64,000 bases of DNA from Pseudomonadota bacterium. Lineage in GTDB: Bacteria > Pseudomonadota > Gammaproteobacteria > Burkholderiales > Rhodocyclaceae. The notes under the pieces were generated by a model, which saw only the letters and a program-made list of their open reading frames with translations, did no database searches and had not been told where the DNA came from. The stretch covers positions 18,436 to 82,435 of the forward strand of contig JAGTRW010000012.1 in the NCBI GenBank assembly GCA_018262095.1, given 5' to 3'. Within the stretch, counting starts at the first letter, position 1. Each line of letters begins with the position of its first letter. Shown in pieces: positions 55,347-63,672 of this stretch. Made by a program: the position numbers and the translations under genes.

Positions 55347-55362
55347 GTACGGATGGACAGTA
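55343..55362 (+). promoter_or_regulatory. LexA box over the dinB start codon
   Basis: TACTGT-ACGGATGG-ACAGTA is a perfect 6-8-6 palindrome fitting the CTGT-N8-ACAG SOS box. It overlaps the -10 element and the ATG (55353-55355). LexA binding here would block transcription start directly. Confidence 0.85.
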
Positions 55363-56501
55363 TTCGTCGCATTGCTCATCTCGACATGGACGCTTTCTTC
55401 GCCTCGGTCGAATTGCTGCGTTACCCGCAGCTGCGCGGGCAGGCGGTGGTCGTCGGCGGGCGCAGCGCGCAGCAACCGGTCGCGCAGCCTGACGGCAGCC
55501 TTCGTTTCGCGCGGCTGCGCGATTATGCCGGGCGCGGCGTGATCACCACCTCGACCTACGAAGCGCGCGCGCTCGGCGTTTTTTCCGGGATGGGGCTGAT
55601 GAAGTCGGCGCAGCTGGCGCCCGACGCGATCCTGTTGCCCGCCAATTTCGACGCCTACCGCGAGTATTCGCGCAAGTTCAAGGATGCCGTCGCGACCATC
55701 GCGCCGACCATCGAGGACCGCGGCATCGATGAAATTTACATCGATTTGGGCAAGGTCGCCGAAGAAACCCTCGCGTTGGCAAAACGAATCAAACAGGCGG
55801 TGTTCGACGCCACCGGCCTGTCGTGTTCGATCGGCATTAGCCCGAACAAGCTGCTCTCGAAGATCTGTTCCGATCTCGACAAGCCCGACGGCATCACCAT
55901 CCTGGGTCTCGATGAGATCCCGGCGCGCATCTGGCCGCTGGCCGCGAAAAAGATCAACGGCATCGGTCCCAAGGCGTCGGCGACCCTGGCGCGACTCGGG
56001 ATCAATACCATCGGCGAGTTGGCGGCGGCGCCGGTCGAGCTGCTGGCGCAAAAATTCGGCCGTACGACCGGCGCCTGGTTGCATCGGGTCGCGCATGGTC
56101 GTGACGAGCGGCCGGTCGTCACCGCATCCGAGCCCAAGTCGATCAGCCGCGAAACGACCTTCGAGCGCGACCTGCACGCCAGGCACGACCGCGCCGAGCT
56201 CACCGCGATCTTTAGCGCGCTGTGCCGGCGTCTGGCCGACGACCTGCAACGCAAGGGCTACGCCAGCCGGACCATCGGCATCAAGCTGCGTTACGCGGAT
56301 TTTCATTCAGTCACGCGCGATCTCACGCTGCCGGCCGGCGTCTGCGACGGCGATCAGATCCGCCGGGCGGCCGGCGAGTGCCTCAAGCGCGTTCCGCTGA
56401 CGCAAAGGATCCGCTTGCTCGGCGTCCGCGCCGGCGCGCTGCTTCCGCTCGCGGACGCCGAACTGATCCCGCCTGCGGTGCAGGCGGAACTGCCTTTTTA
56501 G
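55353..56501 (+). CDS. dinB: DNA polymerase IV
   Basis: A 382-residue Y-family translesion polymerase. Catalytic motifs are HLDMDAFFASVELLRYPQLR (first Asp pair) and DEIYIDLGKVAEE with SCSIGISPNKLLSKICSDLD. The helix-hairpin-helix region follows (GIGPKASATLARLGINTIGE), then the little finger domain. It ends with LPF, close to the usual beta-clamp motif. Control by LexA is expected from the box on its start codon. Its stop is 7 bp from the convergent gene. Confidence 0.95.
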   Translation: MDSIRRIAHLDMDAFFASVELLRYPQLRGQAVVVGGRSAQQPVAQPDGSLRFARLRDYAGRGVITTSTYEARALGVFSGMGLMKSAQLAPDAILLPANFDAYREYSRKFKDAVATIAPTIEDRGIDEIYIDLGKVAEETLALAKRIKQAVFDATGLSCSIGISPNKLLSKICSDLDKPDGITILGLDEIPARIWPLAAKKINGIGPKASATLARLGINTIGELAAAPVELLAQKFGRTTGAWLHRVAHGRDERPVVTASEPKSISRETTFERDLHARHDRAELTAIFSALCRRLADDLQRKGYASRTIGIKLRYADFHSVTRDLTLPAGVCDGDQIRRAAGECLKRVPLTQRIRLLGVRAGALLPLADAELIPPAVQAELPF

Positions 56502-56508
56502 TGCGCAG

Positions 56509-57336
56509 TCATGAGCTCGCCGTCAGCATCTTTTCGAAACGCGGAACTTCGCTCTCCCACGACTGGCTGACGGCGCCGTCCTGCTTGTAGCGGAAGTCGC
56601 ACAGCGCGTCGCCCTGGCCGATGGTGTGCGACCGCGTGAGCCCGGTGCCCTGGCTGCGCGAAAGCGTGAAGTCGTTGAGGCAAAAATACGGCGCGACGCC
56701 GGCGACGCCGTGCGCGGCGAAGAACTTCGCGGCGCCGCACGCCGAGTAGTCGTAGCCGACGTCGAAGGTCTGGCCGTCGCCGAAGACCGCGACGGCGACC
56801 CAGTCGCCGGGATAGCGGCGTTGTTGCGTGCCGTCGGCCCAGCGCTTGAGCGAGTCGCGTCCTTGCGGCGAGAACATCACCTGGCCCTTGGCATGGGCGT
56901 CGGCGGCGCGGCTCTGCGCCATCTCGCGCGCGCAAAGGTCGTAAAAGAGCCGCCCGGCGTCGCGCAGTGGCAGTCCTGATGCCTGCATGGCCTGCGCGAT
57001 GGCGGTCAGCCAGGCCGCCTCGATCAGGCTTTCCTGGTTGCGGTTGTCGCTGCCGATGTCCGGAATCGAGCCGATCAGCGCGGCGAAGCATGCTCGGCTC
57101 TGGGTGGCGACGGCTGCCGCTTGCGCCTGGCCGACGCGCGGCGTCAGCCAGGCTTGCGCGCCTTGGCTCAGACCTTCGAATTCGCCCTGCAAGCGCTGTG
57201 AGCGCGCGCTGTCGACGGCGACTTTGCCTGCGCTCTGTGCGGCGAGCAACTGGCCAGGGAAGAAGCACGAACATCCAGCGACCAGACCGGCATTGAGAAA
57301 ACGGCGTCGGGCCAGCGGATTCTTCGCTTGGCTCAT
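56509..57336 (-). CDS. Tat-signal protein of the ATC-hydrolase-like family
   Basis: A 275-residue protein whose C-terminal half matches the L-2-amino-thiazoline-4-carboxylate hydrolase-like family: GYDYSACGAAKFFAAHGVAG, APYFCLNDFTLSRSQGTGLT and RSHTIGQGDALCDFRYKQ contain the expected Cys, Asn-Asp and His-Cys landmarks. The N-terminus LARRRFLNAGLVAGCSCFFP is a Tat signal peptide, which is unusual for the family. The true substrate in this organism is unknown. AGAGGGA before the ATG at 57336 supports that start over 57447. Confidence 0.75.
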   Translation of the reverse strand: MSQAKNPLARRRFLNAGLVAGCSCFFPGQLLAAQSAGKVAVDSARSQRLQGEFEGLSQGAQAWLTPRVGQAQAAAVATQSRACFAALIGSIPDIGSDNRNQESLIEAAWLTAIAQAMQASGLPLRDAGRLFYDLCAREMAQSRAADAHAKGQVMFSPQGRDSLKRWADGTQQRRYPGDWVAVAVFGDGQTFDVGYDYSACGAAKFFAAHGVAGVAPYFCLNDFTLSRSQGTGLTRSHTIGQGDALCDFRYKQDGAVSQSWESEVPRFEKMLTASS

Positions 57337-57457
57337 CGATGATTCCCTCTTCAAAGAAAGACCTGCCAATTTTACGCTACGCTTGGGCGCGCATTGGCTG
57401 TCGCAAATCGAATGCCTCGGTGATAATGATGGGAACAGAACATTCACCGGGGGAGCG

Positions 57458-58519
57458 ATGGGTCGTAGGAAGTCGATGGCAGCTCGCTGGCCAAACCTGA
57501 TCGCGTGCCTGGTCTTGGCGCTCTCATCAGCAGCAGCACTGGCCGAGATCTACTCGGCCAACGTCGCGATCGTCGATGGCGACGTCGTTCGCGCCAGAGA
57601 AGACGCGGTGCGTGAAGTGCTGCGCGATGTCGCTCTGGCCGGCGACGTCGAACTGCGCTCGGCGACGGCGCTGGTCGATCAGCAGCTCTATCAGTCGTCG
57701 CTCCTGACCTCGCGCGTCAAGCTCAAGGAATTCTCGGTGATCGAAGAGCAGATCGTCGGCAATCGCCTGCGCCTGTCAATCCGCGTCGAGAAGGAACTCG
57801 TTCCGCCAGCGCGTTGCGAGCCCGTGGTGTGGACCAAGAACATCGATTCGGTCTGGCAGCTTGCCGCCAATACGACGATCAGCGGCGAGTTGCGGCAAGC
57901 GGTGCTGCTCTTTTTTTCCGGCTTGCGCGAGTCGCTGGCGCTCTCCTACCCGGCGTTGCTGTCGGCCGATGACGCCGCGTCCAATTCGCCAAATCCCGCC
58001 CCGTATCACCTGCTCGCCTCGGTTGCGCCACAAGGCACGGGCGAGCAGGCCGGACACCTGCTGGCGGTCAAGGTCGTCGGCGCCGACGGCGCGACGATCA
58101 AGGCGCTCACCTATGCGCTCGATATCAAGACGCTGATGGTCAAACAGCGCGAATCGCTCGGTTACGCCAATTTGACGCGCTGGGTGCTCACTACCGAAGC
58201 GTCGGCGCAGATCGGCCGGATCGTTCAGGAGCTCTCCGCTGCGCTACGCTGCCTGCCCGTCGTGGTGCGGGTTCCCGACAACGGCTTGGGCGCAAGGATC
58301 AGAATCGACACGGTCGCCGGACAACGGATGAGTCAGCCGTCGATGGTCTTTTACGCGGACGTTTTTCCAGTCAAGGCCGACGGAACGATCGATTTGTTGG
58401 CGCTCAAGGGGGCGCTCACGGTGAGCCACAGCGACGACGCGCAGCTTTATCTCGAATTACCCAAAAAAATAGCCGGCCGACCCTATCCGTCGCCCGGCGC
58501 TTTCCTGTGGCTGCAGTGA
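57458..58519 (+). CDS. flgT: FlgT-like flagellar assembly protein
   Basis: A 353-residue secreted protein with a signal peptide (LIACLVLALSSAAALAE). The first domain (YSANVAIVDGDVVRAREDAV REVLRDVALA) matches the FlgT N-terminal pattern, and the length equals Vibrio FlgT, which forms the H ring around the flagellar basal body. It converges on flgO, flgP and a lipoprotein gene, the usual FlgT partners. No other flagellar genes lie in the window. GGGGGAG precedes the ATG. The call is supported by context more than by strong motifs. Confidence 0.7.
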   Translation: MGRRKSMAARWPNLIACLVLALSSAAALAEIYSANVAIVDGDVVRAREDAVREVLRDVALAGDVELRSATALVDQQLYQSSLLTSRVKLKEFSVIEEQIVGNRLRLSIRVEKELVPPARCEPVVWTKNIDSVWQLAANTTISGELRQAVLLFFSGLRESLALSYPALLSADDAASNSPNPAPYHLLASVAPQGTGEQAGHLLAVKVVGADGATIKALTYALDIKTLMVKQRESLGYANLTRWVLTTEASAQIGRIVQELSAALRCLPVVVRVPDNGLGARIRIDTVAGQRMSQPSMVFYADVFPVKADGTIDLLALKGALTVSHSDDAQLYLELPKKIAGRPYPSPGAFLWLQ

Positions 58520-58565
58520 GCTGTCGTCGGGGACGCTCTGCCGATGGATTTTCGAGGATGGCCGC

Positions 58566-59210
58566 TCAGCGCAATAGGACGGCGTTCTGCCGCAGCGGCG
58601 GGATCACCGGTCGCTCGATCACCACTTTTTCGATCGAGCTGCCTTGCTCGCTCAGGATGCGCTGCAAATCGCGGCTCGACAGGAAACCCTGCGCCGTCGA
58701 TACGACCAGGCTGGTGTCGGCTTGCACCAGGCGCGCATTGATCACCGCGCCATCGACGTTGCGGCTGATCGTCCCCGACAGGAAGTAGTGGATGTTGTAC
58801 TGCTTTCTCAGTTCGCCGATGTCGCGGCTGAAGACGAAATCGCCGTTGGTTTTGACTTTGAGCGCTTCGCGAGTCTTGAAGTCGACGACGCCAAAACCGC
58901 GCACGTGCATTTCGTGCATCATGTTTTCGGCAAGCTCCATTCCCAGCTTGTTGGTCTCGTCGAGGTTGTTGATATTGACGAACGAGGCGACGGCGATCCG
59001 GCTGTCGGAGAGGTTCTTGATGTCGCGATTATTGGCCAGCTGGTTGGCCAGGAAAGTCGTGAGCTGATTGAGCGTCGCCGACGCGGTCGTTCCGCCGACG
59101 GCAACGATTGGCGCGAGCTTGCCGTATTTGTACGGGACTGCGGTTTCCTGGGCCAGCAGCGCAGTCGAGCACGTCGCGGCGAGGAGTCCCAGGGCGATAG
59201 ATTTCATCAT
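58566..59210 (-). CDS. flgO: FlgO family outer-membrane protein
   Basis: A 214-residue exported protein (signal MKSIALGLLAATCSTALLAQ). The FlgO domain is seen in DSRIAVASFVNINNLDETNK LGMELAENMMHEMHVRGFGV and in DFVFSRDIGELRKQYNIHYF LSGTISRNVDGAVINARLVQ. FlgO is an outer-membrane protein needed for flagellar stability in Vibrio. The start ATGATGA overlaps the stop of the upstream lipoprotein gene. It is the third gene of the minus-strand cluster flgP-lipoprotein-flgO. Confidence 0.82.
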   Translation of the reverse strand: MMKSIALGLLAATCSTALLAQETAVPYKYGKLAPIVAVGGTTASATLNQLTTFLANQLANNRDIKNLSDSRIAVASFVNINNLDETNKLGMELAENMMHEMHVRGFGVVDFKTREALKVKTNGDFVFSRDIGELRKQYNIHYFLSGTISRNVDGAVINARLVQADTSLVVSTAQGFLSSRDLQRILSEQGSSIEKVVIERPVIPPLRQNAVLLR

Positions 59211-59446
59211 TTTCGCAACGCCTCGCCGACTGAGCAACCGCCGTCGAAGCGCGCCGAAACGGGGAAGCGCTCACACGACGCACAGGGATTGGTCTGCGTC
59301 ACGCGCTGGACCGAACGCGTGCATTCGGCGACCGACTTGTCGACGTAGATCACTTCCGGCACGCCGCTGCAGCAGTCGGCCTGCGGCGCCGAGGCGCAGC
59401 CGGCGATGGCCAGCAGCATGGCCGCTAGAAGACAAGCTCTTTTCAT
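59207..59446 (-). CDS. Small cysteine-rich lipoprotein between flgP and flgO
   Basis: A 79-residue lipoprotein. MKRACLLAAMLLAIAGCASA has a clear lipobox (AIAGC, Cys17). The mature part has six further cysteines (QADCCSG, AECTRS, NPCASCE, GGCSV), unusual for a small lipoprotein, so disulfides are likely. Both ends overlap neighbours by 4 bp or less (flgP stop; flgO start), which shows tight translational coupling. The function is unknown but tied to FlgO/FlgP. Confidence 0.75.
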   Translation of the reverse strand: MKRACLLAAMLLAIAGCASAPQADCCSGVPEVIYVDKSVAECTRSVQRVTQTNPCASCERFPVSARFDGGCSVGEALRK

Positions 59447-59862
59447 TGTAATTTTCCAGAGGCCACAGCTGATGCGTCGCCTTGATAGACGTCCATTTCG
59501 GCGATCGCCTGATAAATTCCCGGCTGGATTGGATTGACCTTGACGTAGCGGACGCCCGACAAGGCGGTGTCGATCGACGTGTCGACGCGGTCGCTGACCA
59601 GGTCGGTGGCAACGCTGGCGCTTTGCGCTTGCAGGCGCAGCCCCTTGGCCTGTTCGGCGAGCGACCGCAGCGCGTCGAGTTTCGCCGCGCGGATCGCCAT
59701 CAGCTGCCGCTGGTTGAACGATGCTTCGTCGCCGGCGTGCACCGCGCCCAAGCCGACGCCGGTGAAGCGCGTGCAGCCTTCGGCCTGCCAACAGTATTCG
59801 GCGCCGAAAGCGTTGAGGCAGACGAAAGTCATGGCCAGACAGGCGCTTGCTTTCATGCTCAT
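59443..59862 (-). CDS. flgP: FlgP/LPP20-like protein
   Basis: A 139-residue exported protein (signal SMKASACLAMTFVCLNAFGA) of the LPP20/FlgP family: FTGVGLGAVHAGDEASFNQR, QLMAIRAAKLDALRSLAEQA KGLRLQAQSA and GVRYVKVNPIQPGIYQAIAE MDV. FlgP is an outer-membrane basal-disk component in Vibrio and Campylobacter, normally lipidated. Here no lipobox is seen, which is an oddity. It is the first gene of the cluster. Confidence 0.78.
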   Translation of the reverse strand: MSMKASACLAMTFVCLNAFGAEYCWQAEGCTRFTGVGLGAVHAGDEASFNQRQLMAIRAAKLDALRSLAEQAKGLRLQAQSASVATDLVSDRVDTSIDTALSGVRYVKVNPIQPGIYQAIAEMDVYQGDASAVASGKLQ

Positions 59863-60042
59863 ACCCCCGCCTCTTAGAGATTATCGAAACTTCACTAACG
59901 GCTCGCCGATCGCTAACTAAAGTGATATCGAGAAAAATAGTCGGGAGCCGCGCTTGCGTTGCGCAATCTGGCGTCCGGCGGTCGATCGCGATTGCTCGTC
60001 GGCGCCAGTGGAGATACCCTTGCCGGCAATGGAGAAAACAGC

Positions 60043-60585
60043 ATGAAAGCCAAGAAAGTGTTGCAGATCGCCCTGGCGCTCGATTTTGCCGCCTGGGCGC
60101 ATTCGACGCAGCGGCGCAAGGGCGGCGCGCGCGAACCCTACATCAACCACCTGACCGAGGTCGCGCGGCTGGTCGCGCAAGCGACCGGCGGAAAAGACCA
60201 CAAGCTGATCATCGCCGCGCTGCTGCACGACGTGCTCGAGGATCAGGCGCTGCACGTCAATTACGCGATGCTGGTCGATCATTTCGGCGAGCGCGTCGCC
60301 CGTATCGTGCTCGAGGTGACCGACGACAAGTCGCTGCCCAAGGCCGAACGCAAGCGCTTGCAGGTGGTGCATGCGCCGCATCTGTCGCGGCGCGCCAGGA
60401 TTCTCAAGATCGCCGACAAGGCGGCCAACCTCAATTCGATCCTGCACACGCCGCCGCGCGACTGGTCGGCGGCGCGCAAGCGCGAGTATTTCGCCTGGGC
60501 CGCCGAGGTCGTCGCCGGCTGCCGCGGCGTCAATGAGTGGATCGAAGCGGTGTTCGACGAGCGCTTGAGCCTCGGCAAGTTTTAG
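60043..60585 (+). CDS. HD-domain (p)ppGpp hydrolase-like protein
   Basis: A 180-residue stand-alone HD protein similar to the hydrolase half of SpoT and to small alarmone hydrolases (MESH1 type). Metal ligands are His and Asp of HLTEVARLVAQ and ALLHDVLEDQALHVNY, and the late Asp of ILKIADKAANLNSIL. The basic RRKGGAREPYINHL segment fits the family's R-K-x-x-x-x-x-Y opening. It would clear (p)ppGpp or a related nucleotide. The ATG at 60043 (GGAG upstream) is preferred over 59959. Confidence 0.85.
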   Translation: MKAKKVLQIALALDFAAWAHSTQRRKGGAREPYINHLTEVARLVAQATGGKDHKLIIAALLHDVLEDQALHVNYAMLVDHFGERVARIVLEVTDDKSLPKAERKRLQVVHAPHLSRRARILKIADKAANLNSILHTPPRDWSAARKREYFAWAAEVVAGCRGVNEWIEAVFDERLSLGKF

Positions 60586-60720
60586 AGGGTCGGCCTGCAA
60601 CCCAACAACGACGGGCATTTCCAGAGGGTATGTCGTGGAATCCAGTGTGCGCGCGGCTTCCATGGTATGTTGCGCTCAAATGACCTTTTGACGCGCGTTG
60701 AGCGCCCCCCGGAGAAACCG

Positions 60721-61611
60721 ATGCAGCGCGCACTTCCCTTTCGCCACTTCCTGCTGGCGCTCGCCGTCGTCGCCGTCTGGGGAAGCAACTTCGTCGTCAT
60801 CAAGTTCGCGCTCGCGCACTTGCCGCCGCTGCTCTTCGCCGCGTTGCGCTTCACCCTGGCGTGGATTCCCGCGCTCTTCCTGCTGCCGCGTCCGGCGGTG
60901 CGCTGGCAGAACCTCGCGGCTTACGGCGTACTGATCGGCGTCGGCCAGTTCGGCCTGCTCTACGTCGCGATGAACGGTTTCATTTCGCCGGGGATCGCCT
61001 CGCTGGTGATCCAGGTCCAGGTCTTTTTCACCATCGGCCTGTCGATGCGCGTTTCCGGTGAGCGCGTTCGCCCCTTTCAGTATGTCGCGCTGGTGCTGGC
61101 GAGCTGCGGAATCGCGGTGATCCTGCTGCACACCGACGGCACGACGACGCCGCTCGGTCTGCTGCTGGTGGTGCTCGCCGCGCTGGCCTGGGCGCTCGCC
61201 AACATCGCCGCCAAGCGCGGCGCGCCGGACAATATGCTGGCCTACGTCGTCTGGGCGAGCGCCTTCGCGATCGTTCCTCTCTTCGCGCTGTCGCTGGCGA
61301 TCGAAGGGGCGGACGCGGCGCTCGCCGGCGTTCGCGGCGCCGATCTTTCGACCTGGGCCGCGGTGGCCTGGCAGTCGTGGGCCAACACGCTGTTCGGCTA
61401 CGTCGCCTGGGGCTGGCTGCTGGCGCGCCATCCGGCGGCGACCATCACGCCGCTGGCGCTGCTGGTGCCGGTTTTCGGCATCGGCGCGTCGGCGCTGCTG
61501 CTCGGCGAAAGCCTGCCCGCGTGGAAGCTGCTGGCGGCTTCCTTGGTGCTTGGCGGTCTGGCCTTGAACCTGCTCTGGCCGCGGCTGCGCACCGCCTTGG
61601 CCGGAAGGTAG
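60721..61611 (+). CDS. EamA-family transporter
   Basis: A 296-residue membrane protein with 10 segments in two EamA repeats. Repeat 1 begins LLALAVVAVWGSNFVVIKFA and repeat 2 LLLVVLAALAWALANIAAKR. It resembles amino-acid-metabolite exporters of the YedA/EamA group. CGGAG precedes the ATG at 60721; an ATG at 60667 would add 18 residues. It ends 2 bp from the convergent recJ stop. Confidence 0.88.
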   Translation: MQRALPFRHFLLALAVVAVWGSNFVVIKFALAHLPPLLFAALRFTLAWIPALFLLPRPAVRWQNLAAYGVLIGVGQFGLLYVAMNGFISPGIASLVIQVQVFFTIGLSMRVSGERVRPFQYVALVLASCGIAVILLHTDGTTTPLGLLLVVLAALAWALANIAAKRGAPDNMLAYVVWASAFAIVPLFALSLAIEGADAALAGVRGADLSTWAAVAWQSWANTLFGYVAWGWLLARHPAATITPLALLVPVFGIGASALLLGESLPAWKLLAASLVLGGLALNLLWPRLRTALAGR

Positions 61612-61613
61612 GC

Positions 61614-63335
61614 TTATTTGACGGTCTCGAGGTGCTCGATCATCAGCTGCGGCGTCTGCACGCCGTTGTAATCGTTGATCGTCAGCCGGTAGGCGGCGCG
61701 GATGGTGGCGCCGGGAGACTCGCTGAAGTTGAACTGGATCGCTTCGAGTCGTTGCTCGCCCTTGCGCAAGCGCAGCTTGAGGTGTTTCTCCTTGAGAATC
61801 CGTTGATTCTCGACGACGAATTCGTCCTCGAAGATCGGCGCCGGGAAGCCCTGGCCCCAGACCTCGTTTTCCAAGAGCTGGACGGTCTTGATCGAGACGT
61901 AGGCGGCTTCGAGTCGGCCGTCGGTCTCCAGCGTGCGCGTACGGTCGGCGGGCGAGAGCAGCTCGTCGACGATGCCGGCGAAGAGTTCGCTAAAGCGTTC
62001 AAAATCGCTCTCCAGCAGCGTCGCGCCGGCGGCCATGGCGTGGCCGCCGAAGCGCAGCAGCAGGCCGGGCGCGCGCTTGGCGATGAGGTCGAGCGCGTCC
62101 TTGAGGTGCAGACCGGCGATCGAGCGGCCCGAGCCCTTGATCTCGCCGTTCTCGCCGCGCGCGAAAGCGAACACCGGGCGGTGCAGCTTTTCCTTGATGC
62201 GCGAGGCGAGGATGCCGATCACGCCCTGGTGCCAGTCGGGATCGAACAGCGCGACGCCGGCGCCGTCCGACGTTTCGAGCGTTTCGAGCAGGATCAGCGC
62301 CTGGTCCTGCATTCCCGATTCGATGTCCTTGCGTTCGCGGTTGAGCGCGTCGAGTTGCTGCGCGATCGCCAGCGCACGCGTCGGATCGTCGGTGATCAAG
62401 CCTTCGATGCCCAGCGACATGTCGGCGAGTCGGCCGGCGGCGTTGAGCCGCGGGCCGACGATGAAACCGAGGTCGACGCTGGTGGCCTTGGCCGGATCGC
62501 GCCCGGCGGCGCGGAAGATCGCTGCGATGCCGGGCGTCAGCTTGCCCTCGCGCATTCGTTTGAGGCCCTGATTGACGAGGATGCGGTTGTTGCGGTCAAG
62601 CGCAACGACGTCGGCGACGGTACCCAGTGCGACGAGGTCGAGCAGCGCGCCGAGATTGGGTTCTTTGACGCCCTCGCCGAACCAGCCGCGCGAACGCAGC
62701 TCGGCACGCAGCGCGAGCATCACGTAGAACATCACGCCGACGCCGGCGATGCATTTGCTCGGAAAATCGCAGCCGGGCTGGTTGGGATTGACGATGCAGT
62801 CGGCCGCCGGCAGCGTTTCGGCGGGCAGGTGGTGGTCGGTGATCAGCACCGCGATGCCAAGTTCAGTAGCGCGCGCGACGCCCTCGATGCTGGCGATGCC
62901 GTTGTCGACGGTGACGATCAGATCAGGCGTCATCGTCGCCGCGAGGTCGACGATCTGCGGCGACAGCCCGTAACCGTAGGTGAAGCGGTTGGGAACGAGA
63001 TAGTCGATCGCTGCGCCGGAATTTGCGTACGACTCGCCAGCCATTGCACGCAGCGCGCGGATGCCGACGGCGCAGGCGGTGGCGCCGTCGCAGTCGTAAT
63101 CGGCGACGATCAAAATTCTCGCCTGCGCCTCGATGGCGTCGGCCAGCAGCACCGCGGCGTCGTCAGCGTGGGTGAGCAGCGCCGGCGGCAGCAAGGATTT
63201 GAGCTCGTAGTCGAGTTCGCTGCGCGTCTTGATTCCGCGCGCGGCGTAAAGGCGTGCGAGCAGCGGATGCAGGCCTTGCTGCGCGAGTTGCCATTCGATG
63301 CGCGGCGGCACCGAGCGGGCTTTGAGTTGGGTCAT
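61614..63335 (-). CDS. recJ: Single-stranded-DNA-specific exonuclease
   Basis: A 573-residue 5'-3' exonuclease of the DHH superfamily used in recombination and mismatch repair. Motifs in order are VADYDCDGATA (I), TVDNGI (II), TDHHLP (III, DHH), DLVALGTVADVVAL (IV) and the DHHA1 block GSGRSIAGLHLKDAL with RFGGHAMAAGATL. Two manganese ions bind these Asp and His residues. The ATG at 63335 gives standard length; further upstream in-frame codons extend 138 residues without homology. Confidence 0.96.
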   Translation of the reverse strand: MTQLKARSVPPRIEWQLAQQGLHPLLARLYAARGIKTRSELDYELKSLLPPALLTHADDAAVLLADAIEAQARILIVADYDCDGATACAVGIRALRAMAGESYANSGAAIDYLVPNRFTYGYGLSPQIVDLAATMTPDLIVTVDNGIASIEGVARATELGIAVLITDHHLPAETLPAADCIVNPNQPGCDFPSKCIAGVGVMFYVMLALRAELRSRGWFGEGVKEPNLGALLDLVALGTVADVVALDRNNRILVNQGLKRMREGKLTPGIAAIFRAAGRDPAKATSVDLGFIVGPRLNAAGRLADMSLGIEGLITDDPTRALAIAQQLDALNRERKDIESGMQDQALILLETLETSDGAGVALFDPDWHQGVIGILASRIKEKLHRPVFAFARGENGEIKGSGRSIAGLHLKDALDLIAKRAPGLLLRFGGHAMAAGATLLESDFERFSELFAGIVDELLSPADRTRTLETDGRLEAAYVSIKTVQLLENEVWGQGFPAPIFEDEFVVENQRILKEKHLKLRLRKGEQRLEAIQFNFSESPGATIRAAYRLTINDYNGVQTPQLMIEHLETVK

Positions 63336-63672
63336 TGGCGTCTTGGAATTCGTGTTGAGAGGCTGGCGGCGCGCGCGGTTTGAGCGCAGGAAGTGGGTGC
63401 CCCGCTGCGAGCGAAGACACGAAGGATACAGAATTTGCGGCAAGAAGTGCCAGCGCCAAGTCGCGATAGCCGTGCGCTTGCCGGCCGCCAGGCGATCGGA
63501 AAGCGAGCCGGAACCGACGGCAATCGCGCACGCTGGCGGGTCAGCGCCCACCGCTTCCCGGTGTTTTACCCTAGAATATGTAGGGTTTCTAGGTGCAGAC
63601 TTTCTCGCAAGAACTCGCTTGCGCTGTAGTTCCTCGAGCGGCCTCGATTTTGCCTTTCTTTGGAGAATGATC
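63336..63672. other. Intergenic between recJ and the chemoreceptor gene
   Basis: Divergent gap of 337 bp. No gene is supported. It contains the ribosome-binding site GGAG at 63662 for the next gene. No promoter was clear. Confidence 0.4.
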
